NCBI GenBank assembly: GCA_014695325.1
Contig: JACJNZ010000029.1
Coordinates: 186,001 to 250,000 of the forward strand
DNA length: 64,000 nucleotides
Direction of reading: 5' to 3'
Origin: Cyanobacteria bacterium FACHB-502
GTDB taxonomy: Bacteria; Cyanobacteriota; Cyanobacteriia; Elainellales; Elainellaceae
Position 1 is the first letter of the stretch. Every line of letters begins with the position of its first letter. The notes beneath the pieces are model-generated. The model was not told where the DNA came from, made no database searches, and saw nothing but the letters and a program-made list of their open reading frames with translations. Of this stretch, positions 44,262-53,522 are shown piece after piece. The position numbers and the translations under genes were made by a program.

Positions 44262-45149
44262 GTGAATTCAATTCTCCAGTGGCTTAGCATAAATAAAGAG
44301 CTTAATCGCACTCCCGTAATCATTTTGGCTTCTTACTGGACAAGGCGTAGTTTTCTCCAATGTGGAATTGGGGCTGCTTTGGCGATCGCCCTCAAGGAGG
44401 AATTGTTTTGCAGCATCCCTTCTCATCTCATCGGCTATGTAAAACGAGACAGATTCCCAATGAAAACTGTGAGACCAGAAAGTTTCGCGACAGCAGGGCG
44501 GCTACAGGCTCGCCCCACTCAGCCCACCGCAACAGGTTTTCCCGGACTGCATCCCCTAAATCTAGAGCGTCAGCGCGACGGATTAATCTATGTGCCGCCA
44601 ACCTATCGAGCAAATCAGCCCGCCCCGCTATTGCTCATGCTGCATGGTGCAGGTGGCGACGCAGAAGGGGCACTGAGAATCGTTCGGGAATTAGCAGATC
44701 CTTTTGGAATGATTGTGTTAGCGGTAGACTCACGCCAGCAAACCTGGGATGTGATTATCAACGATTACGGTCCTGATATTGCCTTTCTCGATCGTGCACT
44801 GGCTCAAACCTTCGATCGGTATGCAATCAACCCAGATCAGGTGGCGATCGCAGGATTTTCAGATGGCGCGTCCTATGCCCTTTCCGTTGGCATTACGAAC
44901 GGCGATTTATTTCCCCACATTCTTGCCTTTTCACCCGGATTCATGACTCCTGCCGCGCGGAACGGAATGCCTCGCTGTTTTATTTCCCACGGTAATCGAG
45001 ACACGGTGCTGCCGATCGATCAATGCAGCCGTCGAATTGTGCCGCAGTTGCAGCGAGCAGGCTATGACGTGGTGTATCGAGAATTTGATGGTCCTCATAC
45101 TGTACCTGGGACGATCGCCCGCGAAGGCATTAACTGGTTTACAGCTTGA
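44262..45149 (+). CDS. Alpha/beta hydrolase (esterase/depolymerase-like), possible Tat substrate
   Basis: A 295-residue protein. The hydrolase domain (about 95-290) has LLLMLHGAGGD for the oxyanion region, nucleophile Ser in AGFSDGASYAL, Asp in SHGNRDTVLP and His in FDGPHTVPG: a complete Ser-Asp-His triad. The N-terminus contains TRRSFLQCGIGAALAIA, which resembles a Tat signal, though it begins 26 residues in; a start at a nearby TTG would place it normally. The family includes polyhydroxyalkanoate depolymerase-like and phospholipase/carboxylesterase proteins; the substrate is unknown. It is monocistronic. Confidence 0.82.
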   Translation: MNSILQWLSINKELNRTPVIILASYWTRRSFLQCGIGAALAIALKEELFCSIPSHLIGYVKRDRFPMKTVRPESFATAGRLQARPTQPTATGFPGLHPLNLERQRDGLIYVPPTYRANQPAPLLLMLHGAGGDAEGALRIVRELADPFGMIVLAVDSRQQTWDVIINDYGPDIAFLDRALAQTFDRYAINPDQVAIAGFSDGASYALSVGITNGDLFPHILAFSPGFMTPAARNGMPRCFISHGNRDTVLPIDQCSRRIVPQLQRAGYDVVYREFDGPHTVPGTIAREGINWFTA

Positions 45150-45647
45150 TTAGAAAATGAATACAGGAATGATTTCAAATCGATTCACCGATGGGATAAA
45201 AGGGTTTGGAATGAAAGAGCTTGGGACAAAAGGGTTTGGAATAAGCGAGTGTATGGTATAAGAGAGAGCTTGTGAATTGTGCTGGCGATCGCGCTGTAAA
45301 ACGAAACGACGAACGTTCAGCAAATGAATTCAAAACATAAGCCAATCTAAATTTTGGAATTGGGAAAAACGCCAAGCGAAACTGACTCAGAAAAAAGATT
45401 TACTGGTGCGGCTCGATGAAATTATTCTTTGATAAGCAATTTCGCCCCACGTCAGAACTAATTTATAAGAACCAATTCATAGCAAACCACGCAAGAGCAA
45501 TGCGAGACGGAAAGCGATAGATGTCGGGATGATGTTCAAACTACTGCTCCTGCAAAAATTGATCCTGCAACAGTTTTATAACAATGCTGTATAACAATAA
45601 AAGGGATTGCTGTGAATGAAGTTGCTGATGTCTTAACTGGAAATTCA
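45150..45647. other. Intergenic region with 30-bp repeat
   Basis: No gene is supported in these 498 bases. Two 30-bp direct repeat units lie at 45193-45252. The rest is AT-rich, leading to the glycosyltransferase start at 45648. Confidence 0.6.
45193..45252. repeat. 30-bp direct repeat, two units
   Basis: Units begin GGGATAAAAGGGTTTGGAAT and GGGACAAAAGGGTTTGGAAT and are each 30 bp long, twice the 15-bp unit seen elsewhere in the window. Confidence 0.9.
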
Positions 45648-46826
45648 ATGAGCGCGATCGAGTGGATACTTACAACTTGGGCAGTGCTTTCTTGCCTTGC
45701 TTGGGGCTTAAGCTACCTCAAAGCGGTTCATGGAGTTTGATCGATACGACTGCTCAAGCAGTTGCAACCACAATCGCCTCAAACCTTTCCAAGGCTTAGT
45801 ATTATTATCCCAGCTTGTAATGAAGGTGACACCCTTGGGCAAGCCTTGACGACGCTTCTCAAGCAGGACTATCCCAATCTAGAAATCATCCTCATTAACG
45901 ATCGCTCCACCGACAACACAGGCGACATCGTTGACCAGTTAGCGAGCCAAGACGATCGCATCGTGCCTGTGCATATCACTCATCTGCCTCCAGCATGGCT
46001 GGGAAAAGTTCATGCGCTGCATCTTGGCAGTCAGAGGGCTACGGGAGACTGGCTTCTCTTTACGGATGCAGACGTTCATTTTCAGCCGGGTGTTTTGAAG
46101 AAGACGATCGCCTTATGCCTTGAAGAGCAGCTTGACCATCTTTCCGTAGCAGCTGAGGCTTATAGCCAGTCGTTTTGGCTTGATGTAACGCTGGCTGCCT
46201 TCGGTCTCCTGTTCTTGAATAGTATCAACGCCTCTGAGATCGGCAAACCCGAATCGGACAGTTTCGCTGGCAATGGAGCCTTTAACCTGGTGCGGAAATC
46301 TGTTTTTGATCGAACCGCTGGGTTTGCTTGGCTGCGAATGGAAGTTGTTGACGACTTAGGACTTGCGCTGATGATGCAGCAGGCTGGAGCGTGGAACTGC
46401 TTGGTGTTCGGAACTGATGAGATTGGTTTAACCTGGTATCCCTCTTTATCTACAATGGTGCGCGGCTTAGAGAAAAATCTCTTTGGTGCGGCTGCCCATT
46501 ATCGCTATTCCAGTTTGTTTATCACGGTGGTGCTGCTCTGGCTGCTTAATCTGGGTTGGGTTGTTGCAATTCTACAGCAACCAGGATCCTGGCTGTGGGG
46601 ATTTGGGATTGCTGCCTATGGATGTTTGCTGCTTTATGCTTGGGCGGTGTGGGCTAAGCTAAGGCGTTTTACCTTTGGCATGTTGTTGATTCCAGTCGGG
46701 CAGCTCATTCTCTCGGTTATCCTGCTGCGTTCAGCGTTCTCCTGTTGGCAACAGCAGGGCATTGTTTGGCGCGGCACTTTATATCCTTTGCAGCAGTTGA
46801 AGGATGGGCAGCGAGTCAAAATTTAG
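45648..46826 (+). pseudogene. Membrane glycosyltransferase (GT2) interrupted by an in-frame TGA
   Basis: From ATG 45648 a frame encodes a hydrophobic helix (MSAIEWILTTWAVLSCLAWG), then hits TGA at 45738-45740. The same frame continues without another stop into a full family-2 glycosyltransferase. That part has FPRLSIIIPACNEGDTLGQA, the nucleotide-sugar motif NDRSTDNTGD, the metal motif TDADVHF and an acidic VVDDLGLAL, then three C-terminal membrane helices. GT2 enzymes of this kind have an N-terminal helix, so the stop appears to split one gene (CGA to TGA would do it). Translation could restart at TTG 45762, giving a 354-residue enzyme without the anchor. A sequencing error is possible. Confidence 0.72.
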
Positions 46827-47034
46827 CGCATTGAGCGTATTGATATTACGCCGAATCGTCTGATCTGAGTGAACACGGCAGCGAAACTATCCGCAATCAC
46901 CCAACAAATGTTTCCTACTCCAGGGGGAGTCGCCCCATCTTGTTGGACAGGAAACTTATCTTAGGGGTATATAGTGGGCTGGTCAATCTTGCTCAAAAGA
47001 ATTTTCTTAATGATTAGCCAAACTTGAGAAGATT

Positions 47035-48024
47035 ATGACGATGCTACAAGGTACTCCGTGGCTATTGGCTCATCGATCGATGCTGAAGCCAAATCAGCCT
47101 ACGAAAGTTTCGCTGTATGGCAACGATTACGTCTTATGGCAGGATGACAACGGGAACATCAGTGCTTTGCCCAACGCCTGCCCTCACATGGGCGCAATGC
47201 TCTCTGAAGGCTGGTGTGTTTCTCGTTCAGATGGGCGCAGTGCGATCGTATGCCCATTTCATGCTTTAGAGTTTGACCATACCGGATGCACAGTTTTACC
47301 CGGATCAAACAAACCTACAAAATCGCTGCTGAAGCCGTTAGAGCTAATTGTTCAAGGGGACTTCGTTTGGTCGTATGGTGGGGTCGAGCCAAAGATTTCG
47401 ATTCCGAATATTCTGAATCAAATTGCAGCCGAATATGATTTTATTGGCTTTGTTGCTGATTGGAGCGTTAAGACTGATTTGCTGTCGATGCTATTAATTA
47501 TGCACGACTACAATCACCCCAACGGAACCCATCGTGCATTATTTGAAATTGAAGAAGTACACTTCAAAAAGTTTATTGATAACGGGCTACATTCCCATGC
47601 TTACTACGACACCCCAAGAGCAAAAAACAAATTTCAGGACATCTTAAAGCATCCGGCTATTCTAGCACTGCCAAAAGTTCTGAATATTCATGTCGAAAAC
47701 TTTTTTCCTGCGATCGTCATACTACACGAAGACGCCTCGCTCGGAAGCGTGAAGCAATGCCATCTCTTTGTTCCTGAATCCGAAACGCATACCCGCACTT
47801 ATGTTTTAATGTTTGGAAAAGCAAAGTATCCGATCGCCAATTTAGCAAAACACAATTTTCTAAAACTGGTAGGAACCGCTGTCGAACAAGATACTGATAT
47901 TTTAAGCAAGCTCTATCCTAATAGCCCTAAGCATATCAAACTCAATAACGAAGTTGGAATGGATTGGGTGAAACGAAACTTTGAGAATTTTCCGGCGATC
48001 GTCGAGCCAAATTTATCTCAATAA
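47035..48024 (+). CDS. Rieske-type non-heme iron oxygenase
   Basis: A 329-residue oxygenase alpha subunit. The Rieske [2Fe-2S] site is CPH (49-51) and CPFH (73-76). The mononuclear iron ligands lie in MHDYNHPNGTH (His161 and His166, with the bridging Asp158 in DxxHxxxxH spacing). It resembles phenylpropionate/chlorophyllide-type ring oxygenases but is shorter than most (about 350-450 residues). No reductase or ferredoxin gene is nearby, so it probably uses cellular ferredoxin. The substrate is unknown. It follows the glycosyltransferase on the same strand by 208 bp. Confidence 0.88.
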   Translation: MTMLQGTPWLLAHRSMLKPNQPTKVSLYGNDYVLWQDDNGNISALPNACPHMGAMLSEGWCVSRSDGRSAIVCPFHALEFDHTGCTVLPGSNKPTKSLLKPLELIVQGDFVWSYGGVEPKISIPNILNQIAAEYDFIGFVADWSVKTDLLSMLLIMHDYNHPNGTHRALFEIEEVHFKKFIDNGLHSHAYYDTPRAKNKFQDILKHPAILALPKVLNIHVENFFPAIVILHEDASLGSVKQCHLFVPESETHTRTYVLMFGKAKYPIANLAKHNFLKLVGTAVEQDTDILSKLYPNSPKHIKLNNEVGMDWVKRNFENFPAIVEPNLSQ

Positions 48025-48121
48025 ACAGTGACTTTTCACGGGTGCAAGCTACCAGAACAGTAAAAATTCACGGCTGATCAACTGATTGACCTCAGCAAAC
48101 GCCTATAGAAATAGGTGCATT

Positions 48122-48583
48122 CTACAAAAGCTTTTCCATTGCATAGTTTATGAATCCCTCACCCCGGCGCATCACTTCTTGCTCCTTGACCACTGCAAAC
48201 CCCATACGTTGAAAAAATGGTTTTGCGGTAATGCTTGCCTCAACAAATAACCGATTCAAGGACAGTTCATACGCCTTTGCTTCAATGGCTTGATAAATTC
48301 GGCTGCCTACTCCGCAACGTTGATAGTTTTTATGGCAGTAGAAACAATCAATATGCCCGTTCGGCTCTAGCTCTCCAAATCCCGCAATTACGCCATCATC
48401 GTCAGCAACATAGGTGAATCGATTTGAGCACACTTCTACCCAATTTCTAAATTGAATATCTTCAGGTGCCCATGCTTTGACTTGGCTGTTTGAATAATCA
48501 CGCACATTAATTTCACGTACTGTTTCATGAAACAACCGTGCAATCTGTTCAGCATCTTGGGTTTGAAACAATCTTACTTCCAT
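48122..48583 (-). CDS. GNAT-family N-acetyltransferase
   Basis: A 153-residue acyl-CoA-dependent acetyltransferase. The core shows VIAGFGELEPNGHIDCFYCH (strands 4-5) and the acetyl-CoA loop YQRCGVGSRIYQAIEAKA, then LFVEASITAKPFFQRMGF, as in the YafP-like subgroup. The substrate is unknown. It lies 25 bp downstream of the membrane-protein gene on the same strand, so it may be the last gene of the amidase/reductase cluster. Confidence 0.9.
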   Translation of the reverse strand: MEVRLFQTQDAEQIARLFHETVREINVRDYSNSQVKAWAPEDIQFRNWVEVCSNRFTYVADDDGVIAGFGELEPNGHIDCFYCHKNYQRCGVGSRIYQAIEAKAYELSLNRLFVEASITAKPFFQRMGFAVVKEQEVMRRGEGFINYAMEKLL

Positions 48584-48608
48584 ACGTCAATCAAGGTTTC
48601 CTAGCAAC

Positions 48609-49046
48609 TCATCTCTTTTGCATTGTCACAAAGAAAAGCAAGACGATCGGGAGCAACGCCACAAGTCCTAGAGAGCTGAGCTGTGTCACATTATCGAATA
48701 GCGAGAAGTGGTGAGTTTGTGTCAGGTGAAAGATGAGGTGCGGCACTGCGAAGGCGAACCAACTCACCAGTGCAACTTGGATGATTTGTCGTTCGAGCAA
48801 AACTGCTGCCGCAGCCAGTAGTACCCCGAAGCCAAGATTGTTTGCACCGTAGTCCCGAACTAGATGTTCGTTGTAGGGCCCCAGAGTTGAAACCCAATTT
48901 CTACCAGGGAGCGGGAAGATTTCATAGAAGTGATAGGGAGCCAAAAAAGCCCAGAAGCCAATGAATAGAGGAACAACCGCTAGGAGCCATAAACCCCACT
49001 GAATCCAACTACCACGCATTAAATGTTGATCGAACTTGCTGTTCAT
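48609..49046 (-). CDS. Small membrane protein, unknown
   Basis: A 145-residue protein with four predicted membrane helices (about 17-37, 65-85, 88-105, 120-140). The motif YNEHLVRDYGANNLGFG, between helices 1 and 2, resembles a segment of DUF4345-like or DoxX-like small membrane proteins, but I do not assign a family. The start at ATG 49046 (MNSKFDQHL) lies 4 bp after the amidase stop; the longer frame would overlap it by 44 bp. It is probably cotranscribed with the amidase. Confidence 0.75.
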   Translation of the reverse strand: MNSKFDQHLMRGSWIQWGLWLLAVVPLFIGFWAFLAPYHFYEIFPLPGRNWVSTLGPYNEHLVRDYGANNLGFGVLLAAAAVLLERQIIQVALVSWFAFAVPHLIFHLTQTHHFSLFDNVTQLSSLGLVALLPIVLLFFVTMQKR

Positions 49047-49050
49047 ACTT

Positions 49051-50529
49051 TCAATAACGTGGAGGATGTTGAAATGTGCCAATGACCTGATCAAGCTGTT
49101 GAGCGATCGCTATTAATTCCATCTCTCTCCACCGCTTGCCCACAATCTGGATTCCAATCGGTAGCCCATCCTGCGTTTGCCCAATGGGAATGACGATGAC
49201 TGGATGCCCGCTTAAATTAAACGGCATGGTGTACGCTCCATTGGCAACTCCGTATGGGTAAGCTCTGCCATCGACCTCAACGGCACTCCAGGGGGGACGA
49301 TGGGTGAATGCAGCCGTTGCAGCCACTGGCACTAACCAAACATCCCATGACTCTAATGCCGTATCCAGTTGAGCAATGAAGCGATCGCGCTCGGTCAGCG
49401 TTTCAAAATATCCCTTCAAACTGGGATTAAGTAGCTCTGGAAGAAATCGGCTGAAGTCTCCCAATTGTCTGAGTTTCTTGTCACCTTGGGTGGCTGTACG
49501 AGCGATCAACCCTAAACTGCGTCGAATGTTGTAGCGATCTCTCGGTTGAGCATAGGTGTTGTTATAGGCTGCAACTCGCATGTACAGGTTCAACATCTTT
49601 GAGGTATCAAAGCCTTGGGGAAGCCAGCGTTCTACCTTCGCCCCTGCATTTGCCAGCGTTTGAGCTGTTTTCTGCATGGCGGTTCGGATATCAGCAGCGA
49701 CTGGAATTTCACTCCACTCATCAATCCAGGCAATCTTGAGATCAGACAATGCTTTGCCAGAAGGCGTATCTAGGGGAACCGGAGGAACATCTGGACGGCG
49801 CACATCTGCTCCTGCAATCAGCGAAAAGCAAAGCCGAATGTCTTCCAAGGATCGCGCAAAACATCCAACGGTCATCATCTGTCGAACACACAAGGGCATA
49901 CCAGGAACTTCAGGAATCATGCCGGCGGTGGAAATGCGGCGATCGGTGGATTTAAGTCCATAGACACCACAAAAGTGAGCAGGTTGACGCACAGACCCGC
50001 CAAAATCATTTCCCAGATCAAGGGGTGAAAGACCTGCAGCGATCGCGGCAGCACTGCCCCCTGAACTTCCTCCAGGCGTGTAGGCTAAATTCCAGGGATT
50101 GTTGACTGGCGGAAACAGAGAATTAATACTCTGGTAATCGGCTGCGAGTTCGGCTGCGTTGGTTTTTCCCAGGATAATTGCTCCTGCTGCTCTAAGTTTG
50201 GCAACGACTGTCGCATCCTGCTTGGGAATGTAATCTCTAAGGGGAATATAGCCTGCGGTTGTGCGGAGTCCAGCTGTTTCAAAAATGTCTTTAATCGTGA
50301 CCGGAACTCCATGTAATGCGCCCCAATCTTCACCTTTTGCAAGAGCCTCATCTGCCTGCTTTGCTCTAGTTCGGGCATTTTCCGCATCAAGGGTGCAGAT
50401 AGCATTCAATTTCGAGTTGTGTTGAGCAATTTGTTCCACATGAGCGTCCAGAAGTTCGACCGCAGAAATTTGGCGATCGCGGATCATTTGAGCCAGTTCA
50501 ACAGCGGACTTAAATACAATCTCGTTCAT
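49051..50529 (-). CDS. Amidase (amidase-signature family)
   Basis: A 492-residue hydrolase of carboxamides. The Ser-cisSer-Lys triad is visible: Lys80 in VTIKDIF, cis-Ser in TPGGSSGGSAAA (near 155) and nucleophile Ser179 in NDFGGSVRQPA. It resembles GatA, but no gatB or gatC neighbour exists and the length and context fit a stand-alone amidase. There is no signal peptide. It sits in a minus-strand run with two NAD(P)-binding proteins, probably a catabolic or detoxification unit. The substrate is unknown. Confidence 0.92.
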   Translation of the reverse strand: MNEIVFKSAVELAQMIRDRQISAVELLDAHVEQIAQHNSKLNAICTLDAENARTRAKQADEALAKGEDWGALHGVPVTIKDIFETAGLRTTAGYIPLRDYIPKQDATVVAKLRAAGAIILGKTNAAELAADYQSINSLFPPVNNPWNLAYTPGGSSGGSAAAIAAGLSPLDLGNDFGGSVRQPAHFCGVYGLKSTDRRISTAGMIPEVPGMPLCVRQMMTVGCFARSLEDIRLCFSLIAGADVRRPDVPPVPLDTPSGKALSDLKIAWIDEWSEIPVAADIRTAMQKTAQTLANAGAKVERWLPQGFDTSKMLNLYMRVAAYNNTYAQPRDRYNIRRSLGLIARTATQGDKKLRQLGDFSRFLPELLNPSLKGYFETLTERDRFIAQLDTALESWDVWLVPVAATAAFTHRPPWSAVEVDGRAYPYGVANGAYTMPFNLSGHPVIVIPIGQTQDGLPIGIQIVGKRWREMELIAIAQQLDQVIGTFQHPPRY

Positions 50530-50570
50530 GATATTTCCTCTAATTCAGTGAAATGCTTTGTCTCTCCTGG

Positions 50571-51338
50571 TTATTCTTTTTTGGATAGTTGGCGCAAAAA
50601 CTCATTCCAGCCAACTTTGCCGTACTTCTGGGTAGGGCAGAGCTGTGCTCCTGAACGAAATGCTTGCGCAATCTTGCCAGGAATGGGAACTTCTACAACG
50701 TTCCGTTTCCGTCCAGTTGCTTTGAAATACGCTCTAGCAAGATCGCCTGCTGTCCAAACTTCGGGTCCACCGATGTCGGTCACTCGTCCGGCAGGAGCTG
50801 AAAGAGCTAGTTCCACCAAGCGATCGGCAACTTCACTTGCTTGAATGGGCTGAAGCAGGAAGCCTTTAGGCATGAGCATGATCGGGAGACGATCGAGGAA
50901 TTGAATCAGCGTCAATGCAAATTCATGAAATTGCGTCGCTCTGAGGATTGTCCAGGGAATTGCAGCCTGTTCGATTATTTGTTCAGTTTCAAATTTCATT
51001 CCGTAGTAGGGGTAGAAGGGGTTGCGATCGACTCCGACGATCGAGACATAAACGATGTGAGATATCCCTGCGCGTTCTGCTGCTTGAAGCAACCGCCTTG
51101 TCCCTTCAACATCGACTTGACGGGGATTGGTGGGGCTTGAAGCACAATGGACAATGACATCAATCCCTTCAACGGCTTGCTCCAATCCCTCACCCGTCAG
51201 TAAGTCTCCTTGAACAGTGCCAGGACGTTTACTGTGGCTGAGCACCTGGACGTTACAATCAGCAGTTTGCAGGCGATCGACTACTAGAGAACCGAGGGAG
51301 CCTGTCCCCCCTGTAACTAAAATTTTTGATGCGTTCAT
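50571..51338 (-). CDS. NAD(P)-binding NmrA-like reductase
   Basis: A 255-residue atypical short-chain dehydrogenase. The Rossmann motif is ILVTGGTGSLGSLVVDRL near the N-terminus. The segments VIVHCASSP, VYVSIVGVDRNPFYPYYGMK and the Pro-Thr-Ile-like IPWTILRATQFHEF are typical of NmrA/YtfG-like proteins, which often lack the catalytic Tyr-Lys and sense or reduce quinones. Here YYGMKFETE keeps a Tyr and a Lys. It lies 41 bp upstream of the amidase in the transcript. Confidence 0.9.
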   Translation of the reverse strand: MNASKILVTGGTGSLGSLVVDRLQTADCNVQVLSHSKRPGTVQGDLLTGEGLEQAVEGIDVIVHCASSPTNPRQVDVEGTRRLLQAAERAGISHIVYVSIVGVDRNPFYPYYGMKFETEQIIEQAAIPWTILRATQFHEFALTLIQFLDRLPIMLMPKGFLLQPIQASEVADRLVELALSAPAGRVTDIGGPEVWTAGDLARAYFKATGRKRNVVEVPIPGKIAQAFRSGAQLCPTQKYGKVGWNEFLRQLSKKE

Positions 51339-51361
51339 TTTGAAACTTCCTGATGGGAAAG

Positions 51362-52375
51362 TCAGGGTTTAAGCGTGGCTGTATTAACCCAATTTGTCTT
51401 GTTTGGGTGTGATTGACGCGGTTCATTGGATCGAGATTGAGTTTGAGTGCGATACCAATCGAGTGTCTGGCGAATTCCTTCCTGGTAAGAAGTCACTGTG
51501 GCTTTCCCGAAGGCAGATTGGTACTTGCTGCTGTCAATAACAAAGGGTTGTTCAAATTGATAGATCATTTCTGCCCCTTCCCGCGCTAAAGACCAAAACA
51601 GCCCCAGTGCTTTCACGACTCTAGAGCCATAAGCGATGACTCTCGGAACTCTTCCCACTTCCTCAAAAATCAGGCGGACAAACTCTCGCCCTGTAATCGG
51701 CTCAGGGGTAGGAATATGCCAGACCTTCCCGATCGCCTCATCCTGCTCAGCCAGGGTTATCAACCCTCTAGCAAAATCATCAATAAAGAGCGGTGTTAAT
51801 GGCAGATCTAGATTGCCAAACCACGTGGCTCGCTTGCTTGACAGAGCGGCTCCGAACAAATTTTGCCCCAGCACTGACTCAACCAGTGGGCCGTATAACT
51901 CGCCACCACGACCAATCACTGCCTGCACTTGACCTTTGCTGTGAGCTGCAAGCAGCATTTCTGCTAACCAGGCACGTAATACCCCTTTGTTGCTGACGGG
52001 TCTGCAAGGTAAGTCCTCAGTCATTGGTCCGTTTACTTTGCCGTACATCCAGGTATCATCTGCAAACACATACTTGGCATTGGCAGCAGCGGCACCTGCG
52101 ATCGTCGCTTCCATCACGGCTGGAAATAGCTCAGTCCATTGAGTAAACGGCGGATTGACGCAGTTATAGACCACCGTTGCCCCTTGGCAGACTTCGCGTA
52201 TGTGAGTGGGATCTGTTGCATCGGCTTTGAGGATTTCGATATCGAAGGGAAAATTGGCATGACCACTGCGGTTCACGCCACGAACCTGTTTTCCTCGTGC
52301 AACCAGTTCTCGCACGATCGCACTCCCCGTTCCACCACTCGCTCCAATGACGACGTGCAGTTCGTTTGAGGTCAT
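51362..52375 (-). CDS. NAD-dependent epimerase/dehydratase-family protein
   Basis: A 337-residue extended SDR. The nucleotide site is HVVIGASGGTGSAIVRELVA. The segments VYNCVNPPFTQW and VFADDTWMYGKVNGPMTEDL replace the usual YxxxK region, so catalysis may be altered. The C-terminal half has PLFIDDFARGLITLAE and HIPTPEPITGREFV, which resemble epimerases. The gene is separated from the next reductase by only 23 bp. The role is unknown, presumably in the same pathway as the amidase and VOC protein. Confidence 0.88.
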   Translation of the reverse strand: MTSNELHVVIGASGGTGSAIVRELVARGKQVRGVNRSGHANFPFDIEILKADATDPTHIREVCQGATVVYNCVNPPFTQWTELFPAVMEATIAGAAAANAKYVFADDTWMYGKVNGPMTEDLPCRPVSNKGVLRAWLAEMLLAAHSKGQVQAVIGRGGELYGPLVESVLGQNLFGAALSSKRATWFGNLDLPLTPLFIDDFARGLITLAEQDEAIGKVWHIPTPEPITGREFVRLIFEEVGRVPRVIAYGSRVVKALGLFWSLAREGAEMIYQFEQPFVIDSSKYQSAFGKATVTSYQEGIRQTLDWYRTQTQSRSNEPRQSHPNKTNWVNTATLKP

Positions 52376-52529
52376 GAGATCCTCCTCCCTATCGGGAATC
52401 GATACCGTACTTTGAATTTAGTTAGCTTCTATGTCTTTCCATCCACCCCACGGTTTCCTCCAGCCTTGAGTCTTCTGCCGGTATAGGAGATGCGTCGCCA
52501 GACCCGCACGTGGAAGAAAGCATTAATGT

Positions 52530-53036
52530 CTAGTAAAGCCAGCTTTGATACTGGGGATGAGCCTGTCTCATATCCTCATAGAGCCACACCATACGGTCAA
52601 GAAACCACAGTTTGCTCAGATAAACGAGGGCACATCCCAGAAGCGTGAGACAACCATCAAGTGTGACTAATCCCCAGATCACAACCGCCATACCAATCAC
52701 TGAAACCAAGCTCAGTACATTGGGAACCCGTTGATGGTGTTCTGGAACAGGAACGGTATCTCGATTCAACCAGACCCGTTCACCCAATACGCCTTTAGAA
52801 GCCCAATGATTAGTGGATTGAGGTTTCGCAAAGATGCGGGGATTGATCCACATCCAGAACAGGGCGATCGCGATGGGAACTAATGACCACCAACCCAGCC
52901 AGACACGGCTCCAGATTACCAAAATCAGAATCGGCAGGACAGTGAAACGAGTCCAAACGCTCCAGGGATTGGCATGACGTGCCCAGGTTTCCTCATCCAT
53001 GTGAAACGTGTTGGCAATCTTACGTTCTACGGTCAT
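52530..53036 (-). CDS. Small membrane protein, DUF6653-like
   Basis: A 168-residue protein with three or four membrane helices. The N-terminal motif HMDEETWARHANPWSVWTRF and NPRIFAKPQSTNHWASKGVL resemble the DUF6653 family; I am moderately sure of that number. The start at ATG 53036 has AGGAGGAC at good spacing and fits better than a start 16 codons upstream. The function is unknown. It belongs to the same minus-strand run as the reductases and VOC protein. Confidence 0.8.
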   Translation of the reverse strand: MTVERKIANTFHMDEETWARHANPWSVWTRFTVLPILILVIWSRVWLGWWSLVPIAIALFWMWINPRIFAKPQSTNHWASKGVLGERVWLNRDTVPVPEHHQRVPNVLSLVSVIGMAVVIWGLVTLDGCLTLLGCALVYLSKLWFLDRMVWLYEDMRQAHPQYQSWLY

Positions 53037-53391
53037 CGCTATTGTCCTCCTCAAAATTGCAGGTTCTCTTCTAACCAAATTCAAACTTCTGCTTCAAAGG
53101 TCAACCGAACCGTTTGCCCTGTTTTGGGAAGGTAAACATTCGACCAGGAATACCCAAACCAACCATTGGATTGCCAATTTTGGGTTCATCTTGAGTCGTT
53201 AAGTATTGGACAATGAAGTGTCTACCCTGAGCAAGCCAGTTTTTGAATCGATTGCTGTTAAAGTCGAAAATGGGTTCAGTAATTTGTTTAAGTGTGCAGT
53301 TAAAAATCACTTTGTGCTTGTGTTTGCATCGTGGTTCCTCCTTATAGCTTTAAATTCATGTTCAATTTCAGTGACAATTAGAGCTATTTTC
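53037..53391. other. Intergenic region, no gene seen
   Basis: These 355 bases between the DUF6653-like gene and the MITE hold no supported gene or structure. Confidence 0.5.
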
Positions 53392-53522
53392 GGCGTTGCT
53401 GAATTGGAGTATGATTCGCTCCCCTAGCCAGCCAAAATTGGGGGGAACTGATCCTCAAAGTCCCCCAGCATTAGGGGATTTGGGGGACGATGCAGGGTCT
53501 CAAGCTGTGTCTTCATACTTCG
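53392..53522. mobile_element. MITE-like element, copy 2 (right terminus missing)
   Basis: It begins GGCGTTGCTGAATTGGAGTA and matches the reverse complement of the copy at 56136-56279 through CTTCATACTTCG. The last 13 bases of the terminal repeat are absent: the sequence instead runs straight into the TAG stop of the VOC gene at 53523. It is probably an older insertion whose right end was lost or overwritten. Confidence 0.85.

Noticed and set aside
20900-45300. CRISPR array among the tandem repeats
   Set aside because: The repeats are head-to-tail without unique spacers of regular size, and no cas genes are present.
45175-45375. 66-codon minus-strand frame rich in Phe, Ser and Lys
   Set aside because: It lies over the 30-bp direct repeat and has no other support.
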